Of a stretch of DNA of 13,843 nucleotides, positions 7,291-13,843 are shown in pieces. Origin of the DNA: Methanobacteriota archaeon (GTDB taxonomy: Archaea; Halobacteriota; Methanosarcinia; Methanosarcinales; Methanosarcinaceae); NCBI GenBank assembly GCA_030837265.1, contig JAUPKV010000456.1:1-13843 (forward strand). The letters are read 5' to 3'. Made by a program: the position numbers and the translations under genes. The notes under the pieces are model-generated. The model was not told the origin of the DNA. It did not search any database and saw only the letters and a list, made by a program, of their open reading frames with translations. The number at the start of each line of letters is the position of its first letter. Within the stretch, counting starts at the first letter, position 1.

Positions 7291-8649
7291 TTACGACACG
7301 GTGATATAGTTAGTCTTTTTCAGCGTATTGCTTCCATCACTATTTGTAACTGTTAAGGTGACAGTGTATTTTCCTGCTTTTGCATATTTGTGTGTTGGGT
7401 TCTTGGCTGAAGAAGTAGCACTCTTATCACCGAAGTTCCAGCAGTACGATGTGGGTGATCCGGTGCTTTTATCCGTGAATTTTACTGATAATGGTGCTTT
7501 TCCTTTTACGCTTGATGCTGAAAACGCAGCAACAGGAAGTACTTTTTTCACTCCAGTTTTCACTCCAATAAACTGACCGAAGGCAGTCGGGAACAATCCT
7601 ACATTCATTGTATCAATAACAGTATTTGTGGCAGCATTAATTACAGAGACAGTTCCACTTGCTCCATTTGCTACGTATATCTTCTTTCCGTCAGGCGTGA
7701 CTGAAATTCCCAGTGGCTCATATCCTACTTTAACTGTGGCTATGACTTTGTTTGTGGCTGTATTAATTACAGAAACCGTACCCTCCTCTTCATTAGTTAC
7801 ATATACTCTTGTTCCTGCAGGATTTACAGCGACTCCGAAAGGCCAGCCTCCTACATTCACAGTGGCTGTAACATTGTTTTTGGTGGTATCAATTACAGAG
7901 ATCGTCCCATTATCTTCATATCCACATGCCACATATACTTTGGTTCCTGCACTGTTGACTGCAATTCCAATAGGATATCCCCCAACTTTCACTGTATTAG
8001 TAACTTTGCGTGTAGCTGAGTCAATGACGGAAACAGTGTCATTATCATTGTTAGTTATGTAAAGATATCTACCTGAAGAAACGATACCCACCGGCCATTT
8101 TCCAACATCCAGCGTAGATACAACTTTGTTAGTGTACTTGCTTATTACAGAGACAGTGCCATCTTCACTATTAGTTACATATACGTAACTACCCGCTACC
8201 GCAACTCCAAATGGGTATCTTCCTACTTTCACTGTAGCTTTAACAGTATTTTTAGCCGTGTTAATTACAGAAAGAGTGTCGCTGTAAAGATTAGTAACAT
8301 ATACTGTTTTTCCATCAGAGCTGACTGCAATTCCAACCGGAAACCCTCCTACGCTCACATTATCTACGATCTCGTTTGTTGAGGTATCAATTACTGATAC
8401 AGTACCATTAGGAGCATAACCAAGAGGAGCATGACCTGTAAGCGCTGAACTGCCATGAAGAGTTGTACTACTTAATTGTGCAGGACTATCTAATGTATAG
8501 TTTCCTAAATTTGGAACATATGCATATGCATAGGTACATGCCGATACAGTGGATGTAACAAAAATTAATAATGATATCAAAATTCCACTTAAAATCAATG
8601 CTCTTTTTTTCACACTTTCGTTGCTTCTTATATTATGATGTTTTTCCAT
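7291..8649 (-). CDS. Secreted YVTN beta-propeller + PKD surface protein, copy 2
   Basis: A 452-residue paralogue of the protein at 5322-6656 with the same plan: signal peptide (1-37) ending TVSA before Cys38, a linker, seven propeller repeats (about 81-355) and a PKD domain (about 370-451, YCWNFGDKSATSS at 402-414). Its blades keep the consensus more strictly than copy 1 (VGGFPVG, VGRYPFG, VGKWPVG and so on). The linker is 8 residues longer. The fourth blade has a two-residue longer loop with a lone cysteine (YVACGYEDNGT, 239-249). The start at the ATG 8649 follows GGGGA by 4 nt; the in-frame ATG at 8679 lacks a ribosome site. The PKD part is nearly identical to copy 1 while the propeller is clearly diverged. 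It is expected to be exported and held at the membrane by a lipid on Cys38; ligand unknown. Confidence 0.85.
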   Translation of the reverse strand: MEKHHNIRSNESVKKRALILSGILISLLIFVTSTVSACTYAYAYVPNLGNYTLDSPAQLSSTTLHGSSALTGHAPLGYAPNGTVSVIDTSTNEIVDNVSVGGFPVGIAVSSDGKTVYVTNLYSDTLSVINTAKNTVKATVKVGRYPFGVAVAGSYVYVTNSEDGTVSVISKYTNKVVSTLDVGKWPVGIVSSGRYLYITNNDNDTVSVIDSATRKVTNTVKVGGYPIGIAVNSAGTKVYVACGYEDNGTISVIDTTKNNVTATVNVGGWPFGVAVNPAGTRVYVTNEEEGTVSVINTATNKVIATVKVGYEPLGISVTPDGKKIYVANGASGTVSVINAATNTVIDTMNVGLFPTAFGQFIGVKTGVKKVLPVAAFSASSVKGKAPLSVKFTDKSTGSPTSYCWNFGDKSATSSAKNPTHKYAKAGKYTVTLTVTNSDGSNTLKKTNYITVS

Positions 8650-9155
8650 TTTATCCCCACATTTTTCCTGTTTGTACATATAGAATATCCAGATAAACTT
8701 AATTTGCCCTCGTTTCTCTCTCCCTAAAGTTTGTCTTTTCTTTTCATTTTTCTCTATTTTTAAGAAGGGAGAAATCTTATAAGTTTTAACAGATTGGAAA
8801 ATCTATTCTGGATAAATTTGCCTTTAAATTTAATTTTACCCCATGCTTGTGGCTAATTGTATTTTGCCAATATGATATACTTTATAATTATATTTAATAC
8901 TTTCTGATATATGGCCTCACTTATATTTTTATATTGTTAGAATGTTATTTTTCTTAACTGGTTTTTATTTGTAATCAATTAACCATTTATATAAACGGTT
9001 ATTCATTTAATGTTTGAGAACTTTGTAAATTTATAAAACATCGTTAATAATTACTCATACTACCGTGGATATATTGATACTTTTCAGGAACGTAGCTTTA
9101 ATAATGATACATCAACTACAAATAGAGCAAAAAAGTTCGAAAATAGGTAGATACT
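8650..9155. other. Divergent spacer between propeller gene 2 and rubrerythrin
   Basis: No gene seen. About 8690-8825 is extra relative to copy 1 and contains TCTCCCT / AGGGAGA as an inverted repeat. It is bounded by two similar stretches resembling GATAAA then TTTGCC (near 8692 and 8813), possibly traces of an insertion. AACCATTTATATAAACGGTT near 8985-9004 is a near-perfect palindrome. The rubrerythrin promoter must lie to the right of this; GATATATTGATAC near 9067-9079 is a TATA candidate. Confidence 0.4.
8883..8912 (-). promoter_or_regulatory. Conserved upstream promoter block, propeller gene 2
   Basis: Identical over 30 bases to 6753-6782. If the TATA element within it is the promoter, the mRNA leader of gene 2 would be about 210 nt, against about 80 nt for gene 1, because of the extra segment at about 8690-8825. 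An alternative promoter inside the extra segment is possible. Confidence 0.45.
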
Positions 9156-9647
9156 ATGAGTTCCAAGGAAAATCTTAAAGCTGCATTTACGGGAGAATCG
9201 ATGGCTAACAGGACATATTTAGCCTTTGCGAAAAAAGCTGATGAAGAAGGGTATCATCAGATAGCTAAACTTTTTAGAGCGGCTGCTGCTGCGGAAACTA
9301 TTCATGCGTTAAATCATTTTCAGCGTATGGGCGGAATTGGAACAACAATGGATAACTTGAAAGATGCAATTAACGGCGAAACATACGAATTTACTAAAAT
9401 GTATCCTGAATTTATAGAGGAAGCAAAAAAAGAAGATGATAAGAGGGCTCTCTGGAGCTTTGAAGTGGCAAATAAAGTAGAAAAGATCCATGCCGGGTTA
9501 TATGAAAAAGCTCTGAGCGAAATCGGAATGAATGAAGAAGTTGATTACTATGTTTGCAATGTCTGCGGATACACTATGGAAGGGGAACCTCATGGGAGCT
9601 GTCCGATTTGTGGGGCATCTGCATCCAGGTTTGATAAAATTGACTAA
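9156..9647 (+). CDS. rbr: Rubrerythrin
   Basis: A 163-residue rubrerythrin, a cytoplasmic non-heme iron peroxidase that reduces hydrogen peroxide with electrons from rubredoxin-type donors. The N-terminal four-helix diiron domain shows Glu14 (FTGES), ETIH at 47-50, Glu75 and Glu78 (INGETYEF) and EKIH at 109-112, the expected carboxylate/His ligand set with two ExxH motifs. The C-terminal rubredoxin-like FeS4 domain has CNVC at 134-137 and CPIC at 149-152. Domain order is the classical one, not the reverse type. Length matches short-form rubrerythrins. AGGTAG lies 5 nt before the ATG. It stands opposite a convergent peroxiredoxin gene; together they form an anaerobe-style peroxide defence. A rubrerythrin next to a Prx and an iron uptake operon suggests redox or iron control, but no operator was recognised. 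Confidence 0.95.
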   Translation: MSSKENLKAAFTGESMANRTYLAFAKKADEEGYHQIAKLFRAAAAAETIHALNHFQRMGGIGTTMDNLKDAINGETYEFTKMYPEFIEEAKKEDDKRALWSFEVANKVEKIHAGLYEKALSEIGMNEEVDYYVCNVCGYTMEGEPHGSCPICGASASRFDKID

Positions 9648-9661
9648 AAAAAGTAAAAAAA
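9646..9661 (-). terminator. Oligo-U terminator candidate for the peroxiredoxin transcript
   Basis: Read on the minus strand, two runs of seven T separated by AC lie about 105-120 nt past the peroxiredoxin stop codon, abutting the end of the convergent rubrerythrin gene. Such U-tracts terminate archaeal transcription. No matching U-tract is seen for rubrerythrin on the plus strand. Confidence 0.4.
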
Positions 9662-9765
9662 TAAACTTAATATTAAAAGTCAAAAACTGAAACAAATGGA
9701 TTTGGCCACATTGTCCTATGCTGTGATTTTATAATTCAAATCCTTAAGCCTGATCAGTTTTTACA

Positions 9766-10455
9766 TTACTTTTTGCTTTCCTTTTTCATACACAAAAACC
9801 AGTCCAGACAATATCTTCCTTCTTCAGTTGTTTCAAGCCTTTCTTTTACGGCTTTCATTGAAATGGGGCAAGGTATAACGACATCTTCCCCTGGCTGCCA
9901 GTTTGCCGGGGTTGCAACTTTCTCTGCTTCATTCTTCTGCAGGGCGGTTACAAGCCTCTTGATTTCCTGCATATTTCTTCCGGCTGACAGCGGGTAGTAT
10001 ATGATTGCCCTTATCTTCGATTCGGGGTCGATAATGAATACTGCCCTTACTGCCTGGGTAGTTGAGGCATTTGGCTGCACCATACCGTATTTCTTCGCTA
10101 CTTCCATTGTCAGGTCAGCAATCACAGGAAATTTAATTTCAATATTTTTCATTCCTCTGTATTCGATTTTCTCCTCAATTCTCCTGAGCCAGGCTATGTG
10201 GGAATAAACACTGTCTATGGAAAGCCCTATAAGCTCTGTGTTCATTTCTCTGAATTCTTCCTGCATACTGGCAAAAGTAATAAATTCAGTAGTGCATACG
10301 GGAGTGAAATCAGCAGGATGGCTGAAAAGGATTACCCATTTTCCTTTGTAGTCTTCAGGAAAACTAATGTCTCCCTGCGTCGTCACTGCCGTAAATGAAG
10401 GGGCATCGTCTCCAATAAGAGGCATATGTATTTGTTCAGACTCGCTTTCTACCAT
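9766..10455 (-). CDS. Peroxiredoxin (Prx6-like, archaeal 2-Cys type)
   Basis: A 229-residue cytoplasmic thiol peroxidase that reduces hydrogen peroxide and alkyl hydroperoxides. The active site is DFTPVCTTEF at 49-58, with peroxidatic Cys54 and Thr51, and Arg137 in AVRAVF completes the catalytic triad. The long C-terminal arm (from about 165) contains PANWQPGEDVVIP and ends in YCLDWFLC with Cys216 and Cys222. This is the arrangement of archaeal enzymes such as Aeropyrum pernix Tpx, where this cysteine pair resolves the sulfenic acid. An extra Cys196 (IPCP) is present. AGGTGAG lies 3 nt before the ATG at 10455, supporting the start. It lies 56 nt downstream of the DUF5661-like gene on the same strand and may share its transcript. 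The reductant is probably a thioredoxin system encoded elsewhere. Confidence 0.95.
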   Translation of the reverse strand: MVESESEQIHMPLIGDDAPSFTAVTTQGDISFPEDYKGKWVILFSHPADFTPVCTTEFITFASMQEEFREMNTELIGLSIDSVYSHIAWLRRIEEKIEYRGMKNIEIKFPVIADLTMEVAKKYGMVQPNASTTQAVRAVFIIDPESKIRAIIYYPLSAGRNMQEIKRLVTALQKNEAEKVATPANWQPGEDVVIPCPISMKAVKERLETTEEGRYCLDWFLCMKKESKK

Positions 10456-10511
10456 GTTCTCACCTATCTTTATGAGATATTTTGAATTGTGTAAAAATTC
10501 ATCAATGAATC

Positions 10512-10787
10512 TCAGTTTTTCTTTTTTTCCCAGAACTCTTCAGCTTTATCTTCCATTTCTTCAAGCCTATCATAGTAATCCGGAAATTCATTCAGATGAG
10601 CCAGAGCGATTTTTCCGGTCAAAATCGGGTCATCATTTGTAACATTAGTTGAGGGGTCTATGGTTCCATGTTCCAGCTCTACGTCCATGCCTCGGCGGAA
10701 CTGGTCAACATCGAATTTATCCCATTTTATTCCAATCTTTTCGCCTACTTCTTTTGCTTCTTCTGCCGTAAAGTGTTCCTTTGTCAA
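10512..10787 (-). CDS. DUF5661-like small protein
   Basis: A small acidic soluble protein (91 residues from this start) that looks like the DUF5661 family of unknown function. Its core includes FTAEEAKEVGEKIGIKW, then FRRGMDVELEHGT, TNVTNDDPILTGKIALAHL and NEFPDYYDRLEEME, with a charged helical tail. I favour the TTG at 10787, because AGTGATC, a good match to the 16S-complementary GGTGATC, sits at the right distance and the family-like sequence begins there. An ATG at 10835 would add 16 poorly conserved residues and has no ribosome site. It precedes the peroxiredoxin gene by 56 nt and follows the catalase remnant, so a stress-related role is plausible from context only. Confidence 0.7.
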   Translation of the reverse strand: MTKEHFTAEEAKEVGEKIGIKWDKFDVDQFRRGMDVELEHGTIDPSTNVTNDDPILTGKIALAHLNEFPDYYDRLEEMEDKAEEFWEKKKN

Positions 10788-10877
10788 ACTGATCACTTCA
10801 CTATTATTTGATCTAAATTTATTACATACTTGCATTTGTTACATATCCGTATTTACTTTAGCTTATCTTGAAAGGTT

Positions 10878-11074
10878 CTATTGCCAAAAAAACACCTGTT
10901 GGATTAGTCCGAGGCCCTTGGCAACCCGGCTCCCGTAGTCACAATCAGCTTTGAAGAACAATGCTGCTTGCATGAGCACAGGGACACGCTCTTCGGCTGT
11001 AAGGTTGTTTTAATCATCCCCTACCGGGATCCCAATACCGGCAGTCAGAACCTCGCAGGTTTTCTTTTCACCAT
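10878..11074 (-). pseudogene. Catalase remnant (N- and C-terminal ends fused, core deleted)
   Basis: Read on the minus strand, this stretch encodes GEKKT, then LTAGIGIPVGDD, a stop, NNLTAEERVPVLMQ, and directly AALFFKADCDYGSRVAKGLG. The first part resembles the extreme N-terminus of monofunctional heme catalases (family form [23 protein letters not shown]). The second resembles their extreme C-terminus (FYKADPDYG-RVAEGLGL). About 400 or more residues between, including all heme and catalytic residues, are missing, with the junction near 10962-10968. Two more lesions are visible: ATGGTGAA at 11074, where ATGGGTGAA would read MGEKK (lost G, frameshift), and TAA at 11012-11010 where a Gln codon (CAA) is expected. 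A Shine-Dalgarno GGAGTGAT still precedes the ATG. Assigned by remembered family sequence, not by a search. Confidence 0.7.
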
Positions 11075-11257
11075 TTAGATATCACTCCACTACTCTATCG
11101 GGGCGTATTTTGTAGATAATTGAGCAATAACCATTTTGACTTTTCATCACAACCCCAAAAAAAGTAATATTAATATGCTTATTTTCTTTACAAAAAGATT
11201 TGCTTGTACTGCCAATAATCAATTATTTGAGATTTATTTCATCTCATTTTTCCTGGA
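11075..11257. other. Spacer with possible feo operon terminator
   Basis: No gene seen. TGAGAT at 11228-11233 and ATCTCA at 11241-11246 form a perfect 6-bp hairpin with a 7-nt loop just after the stop of the FeoC-like gene. On the minus strand a T5 tract follows only about 32 nt later (11196-11192), so it is at best a loose terminator. The left part would have been the promoter of the former catalase gene. Confidence 0.35.
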
Positions 11258-11566
11258 TCAGTCTGTCTGGTTATTGCAGACCCTTCTTCCTTTTTCAGTC
11301 AACCTGTAAATTGTGCCGCTCGAGACTGTGGCTTTCCCGGAACATCCGCAACCACAGTTTTTGCAGGAATCGGAACAGGACGAAGATAGGTTTAAACTGT
11401 TGTCTGTCACTTTTTCAACGTGTCCCATCTTTTCCATTATTTCAAGTAAACCCTTAAGCTGTTGTGTACTCATTTTCAAACGTCTTGATATCTCATTGAA
11501 AGAAATGTTACCTTTCTTTTCTACTTCTGCTATCTGTTTTAATACGAAAATGTAACCAAGTACCAT
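11258..11566 (-). CDS. FeoC-like winged-helix protein with cysteine cluster
   Basis: A 102-residue protein, last gene of the feo operon. Residues 1-55 form a small winged-helix DNA-binding-like domain (ISFNEISRRLKMSTQQLKGL at 21-40 as helix-turn-helix, then MEKMGHVEKV). A cysteine-rich loop follows: CSDSCKNCGCGC with Cys64, 68, 71, 73 and 75, and then a short IYRLTEKGRRV strand-helix and Cys97. The plan is that of FeoC, the small Fe-S-binding partner of FeoB in enterobacteria, with a different cysteine spacing. It may sense iron or oxygen through an Fe-S cluster and modulate FeoB or its transcription; this is inferred. I chose the ATG at 11566, preceded by a strong AGGAGG at 9 nt; in-frame starts further upstream overlap the preceding gene. 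The gap to that gene is 14 nt. Confidence 0.75.
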   Translation of the reverse strand: MVLGYIFVLKQIAEVEKKGNISFNEISRRLKMSTQQLKGLLEIMEKMGHVEKVTDNSLNLSSSCSDSCKNCGCGCSGKATVSSGTIYRLTEKGRRVCNNQTD

Positions 11567-11580
11567 TGTCCGTTTCCTCC

Positions 11581-12021
11581 TCATTCCTGAAGCCTGAACC
11601 TTTTCTCCCAACCAGCATAGATTGCAAAGGAAAGCAATCCAAGATACAGGGCAGGTTTGAAATCAACTAGCGGTGTCCATTCTTCAAATCCTTCGGCGAA
11701 CAGTACCCAGGCGTTAATAATGTTGGCAGTAAATGTCAGGAAATATAGTATCCCAAAGAGTATGGAAAGTATGATTCCTACATATGCATAGGCTTTCCCT
11801 TCAAAGGAATTTTTTGAAAATTCAATAGTTCCGTATAAGTAAATTGCACCTACGACTGCAAGTACCAGCCCGCCGGCGATCTCAGGAGGGATCAAATTAG
11901 TAGATAGAAAATCATCAGGTAAAAGTTTAGCCCCTTTCAGGACCTGTAAGCTTCCGATTGAAAGGTACAGCAATCCCCAGAGGAGGGTAAAATAGGTCAG
12001 AGCTTTGTTCTTATTTTCCAT
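11581..12021 (-). CDS. Four-helix membrane protein in feo operon
   Basis: A 146-residue integral membrane protein that I cannot assign to a named family. Four predicted membrane helices lie at about 7-28, 47-67, 78-98 and 121-138, with a charged, tryptophan-bearing loop between helices 3 and 4 (AEGFEEWTPLVD, 109-120) and a short basic C-terminus. There are no cysteines or histidines, which argues against metal or heme binding. The start is the ATG at 12021: GAGGTGAT lies upstream with optimal spacing and overlaps the FeoB stop codon; the in-frame GTG and ATG at 12030 and 12027 lie inside that ribosome site. The gap to feoB is 10 nt and to the FeoC-like gene 14 nt, so all three should be one transcript. 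A role as accessory subunit of the FeoB transporter is inferred from position only. Confidence 0.75.
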   Translation of the reverse strand: MENKNKALTYFTLLWGLLYLSIGSLQVLKGAKLLPDDFLSTNLIPPEIAGGLVLAVVGAIYLYGTIEFSKNSFEGKAYAYVGIILSILFGILYFLTFTANIINAWVLFAEGFEEWTPLVDFKPALYLGLLSFAIYAGWEKRFRLQE

Positions 12022-12031
12022 TTGCATCACC

Positions 12032-13843
12032 TCATGCGAATATGATATTCCCTATTTTTACCGTTGCAAAGGCCATCATCCACGCCACGGCTGTCGAATA
12101 ACTTGCTGCAAAAAGCATCCATTTCCATGAACCGGATTCTTTTTTTATTACTGCAACTGCCCCGATGCAGGGTACATAAAGCAGTGTAAACACCATAAGC
12201 CCGAGTGCGACAGCTGGAGTAAATACCGGGTCTGCTACAAGAGCTGAAGACAGCATCCCCTCATTTGCTCCGGTGCCGTAGAGCGTTCCAAGAGAACCCA
12301 GGACAACTTCTTTGGCAAGAAACCCAAATATCAGAGAAATTGCAATTTTCCAGTCAAACCCGAGCGGAGCTACAAGAGGTGCAATCAGTTTTCCAAGGCT
12401 GCCTATGTAACTTTCTGCACTTCCGTATTCAACTCCCTGCGGGAAGTATGAAAGCAGCCATATAATCGTTACACCTCCCACAATTACGGTACCTACTCTT
12501 TTAAGGTAAAGGGAGCCCTGGTTCCACATATTTTTTACGGAATTGCCAACTGAAGGCCTGTGGTAGGGAGGAAGTTCCATTATGAATGGAGAGGGTTTGC
12601 CTTTGAAAATGACAGTTCTGAAAAGCTTGGCAGACATTATTGCCACAATAATACCTAGTACATAGATCCCAAAGATAACTGATCCGGCCTGTTTTCCGAA
12701 AAACGCTCCTGCCAACAGCACGTAGACAGGCATTCTAGCTCCGCATGACATGAAAGGTGTCACAAGCATGGTAATAAGGCGGTCCTTCTCATCATCAAGA
12801 GTACGGGTTGCCATCACAGCCGGGACCGAACATCCGAATGCCATAAGCATAGGGATAAAAGATTTCCCCTGGATCCCCATCGAATACATCAGCTTGTCCA
12901 TAATAAAGGCAGCTCTTGCCAGATATCCGCTATCTTCCAACAAAGACAGGAGAAAGAACAGAATGAAAATATTGGGTACAAAGAGTAAGACTGCTCCAAC
13001 TCCTGAAACCAGTCCATCTCCAAGCAGAGATGAAAGCCAGGAAGAACCGATATTTTCCGAAATCACTCCGCCAAGAAGACTAAAAAATCTGTCAATAAGT
13101 TCCATGAAAGGGGTGGCAAAATTAAAAGTTAATTCAAACATTCCCCACATCATAGAAAGGAAAATTGGGATGCCTAGATACTTGTTGGTAAGTACCCTAT
13201 CGATCATGTCGGAGGGAGACATCTCTTCGACATGGGTGTTACAGACCTGAGAAACTAGTCTACCTATGAAATCGTAACGCTTATCGGCTATTTCGGCTTC
13301 GTATTCTTCAGTATCAAGTGCGGAAAGGAACTTTTCAACTTCAGGCTGTACATTTGACGAAGAAAGCTTTGAGCGAACATTTTCATCTCCCTCAAGCAGT
13401 TTGATACTCAACCATCTGGGGGGATACTTGTCCTTCAAAGTATTATCTTCATCCAGGATTTTCTCAAGACTGTGAATCTGGTCTTCAATTTTTTTCCCAT
13501 ACCCTATTTTATAATGCGAAGAGGCACTCAAATCGGATTTTGAAATGATCGCATCAAGAAGGCCAATAATACCTTTTCCGTAGTTTGCAGTTGTCCTTAC
13601 CACAGCAACTTCGAGTGACTTTTCAAACCGGGAGACATTTATCTCGTCACCTCTCGTTTCTGATAGGTCGGTCATATTGAGGGCAAGGATAAGGCTTGTG
13701 CCCATTTCCAGTAACTGAGTGCTCAGGTAAAGATTACGTTCAAGATTTGTTGAGTCAAGGACCTGTACTACAATATCAGGCTTTTCCTCAAGGATGTAAT
13801 CTCTGGCAATAACTTCATCTGCCGAATATGCTGTAAGGCTGTA
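12032..13843 (-). CDS. feoB: Ferrous iron transporter FeoB, 5' end beyond window
   Basis: FeoB imports ferrous iron across the cell membrane, controlled by its cytoplasmic GTPase domain. 603 residues are visible; the first about 60, with the P-loop, G2 and the DxxG of G3, lie off the right edge. Visible are the G4 motif NMTD (residues 56-59 of the fragment), the helical guanine-dissociation-inhibitor region (about 90-210), and then the membrane domain. The two Gate motifs are present with their conserved cysteines: GCSVPAVMATRT (Cys338) and SCGARMPVYVLL (Cys367), 27 residues apart. The late motifs FLAKEVVLGSLGTLYG (508-523) and YVPCIGAVAVIKKESGSWKW (556-575) are intact. The reading frame is open throughout with no lesions. 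The stop codon overlaps the ribosome site of the next gene. A feoA gene would be expected upstream, outside the window. Confidence 0.95.
   Translation of the reverse strand, partial: YSLTAYSADEVIARDYILEEKPDIVVQVLDSTNLERNLYLSTQLLEMGTSLILALNMTDLSETRGDEINVSRFEKSLEVAVVRTTANYGKGIIGLLDAIISKSDLSASSHYKIGYGKKIEDQIHSLEKILDEDNTLKDKYPPRWLSIKLLEGDENVRSKLSSSNVQPEVEKFLSALDTEEYEAEIADKRYDFIGRLVSQVCNTHVEEMSPSDMIDRVLTNKYLGIPIFLSMMWGMFELTFNFATPFMELIDRFFSLLGGVISENIGSSWLSSLLGDGLVSGVGAVLLFVPNIFILFFLLSLLEDSGYLARAAFIMDKLMYSMGIQGKSFIPMLMAFGCSVPAVMATRTLDDEKDRLITMLVTPFMSCGARMPVYVLLAGAFFGKQAGSVIFGIYVLGIIVAIMSAKLFRTVIFKGKPSPFIMELPPYHRPSVGNSVKNMWNQGSLYLKRVGTVIVGGVTIIWLLSYFPQGVEYGSAESYIGSLGKLIAPLVAPLGFDWKIAISLIFGFLAKEVVLGSLGTLYGTGANEGMLSSALVADPVFTPAVALGLMVFTLLYVPCIGAVAVIKKESGSWKWMLFAASYSTAVAWMMAFATVKIGNIIFA

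Larger units (their letters stand above)
7189..9030 (-). repeat. Tandem gene duplication, copy 2
   Basis: Second copy of the YVTN/PKD unit, matching about 5224-6900. Similarity includes the hairpin terminator, the coding region, the Shine-Dalgarno region and the promoter block. Copy 2 carries about 135 extra bases between the start codon and the promoter block. The ends are approximate. Confidence 0.8.

Noticed and set aside
5322..8649. Periodic repeats of about 126 bp that could be mistaken for a repeat array or CRISPR
   Set aside because: They are in-frame beta-propeller blades inside two coding regions, diverged from each other, with no spacer structure.
12750..13250. Plus-strand open frame of 166 codons
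   Set aside because: Antisense shadow of feoB, whose minus-strand frame contains all expected motifs.
9156..13843. A dedicated new defence or stress system uniting rubrerythrin, peroxiredoxin, DUF5661-like protein and the feo genes
   Set aside because: The genes fall in at least three transcription units on both strands and each has an ordinary role; proximity alone does not support a single system.

Overview
The window reads as chromosome of a methanogenic archaeon, most likely Methanosarcina. The basis is the combination of AT-rich spacers with TATA-type promoters, Shine-Dalgarno sequences of the AGGAGGTGATC type, paired YVTN beta-propeller/PKD surface proteins, a DUF434-type protein, an archaeal AlaDH/ornithine-cyclodeaminase homologue, a 2-Cys Prx6-like peroxiredoxin, rubrerythrin and FeoB. 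The genus is inferred from gene content and style, not from a search.

Layout. 1-1378 (minus): a C69-family dipeptidase running off the left edge. 1587-2567 (minus): an alanine dehydrogenase/ornithine cyclodeaminase family enzyme, divergent from 2758-3468 (plus), a DUF434-type protein with PIN-like acidic motifs and an intrinsic-terminator-like hairpin built into its last codons. 3504-4385 (minus): HtpX membrane metalloprotease. 4510-4872 (minus): a small unrecognised protein. 5322-6656 and 7291-8649 (minus): two tandemly duplicated secreted, possibly lipid-anchored, seven-bladed YVTN propeller + PKD proteins. They share upstream and downstream flanks, including a conserved hairpin terminator.

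9156-11074 is an oxidative-stress neighbourhood: rubrerythrin (plus), then on the minus strand peroxiredoxin, a DUF5661-like protein, and what I read as the wreck of a heme catalase gene. In the wreck, the extreme N-terminus and extreme C-terminus are joined, with the whole catalytic core missing, one frameshift and one nonsense codon. 11258-13843 (minus) is a ferrous-iron uptake operon: FeoB (its N-terminal GTPase motifs lie beyond the right edge), a four-helix membrane protein, and a FeoC-like winged-helix protein with a five-cysteine cluster. Spacing between these genes is 10-14 nt.

The right half therefore links iron import with peroxide handling by non-heme iron and thiol enzymes; catalase has apparently been discarded. 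The left half is metabolic and housekeeping (peptide and amino-acid turnover, membrane protein quality control). I saw no tRNA, rRNA, CRISPR array or transposase gene. I did not find a convincing new multi-gene system. The points most worth a second look are the catalase remnant, the uneven divergence of the duplicated propeller genes, and the uncharacterised partners in the feo operon.
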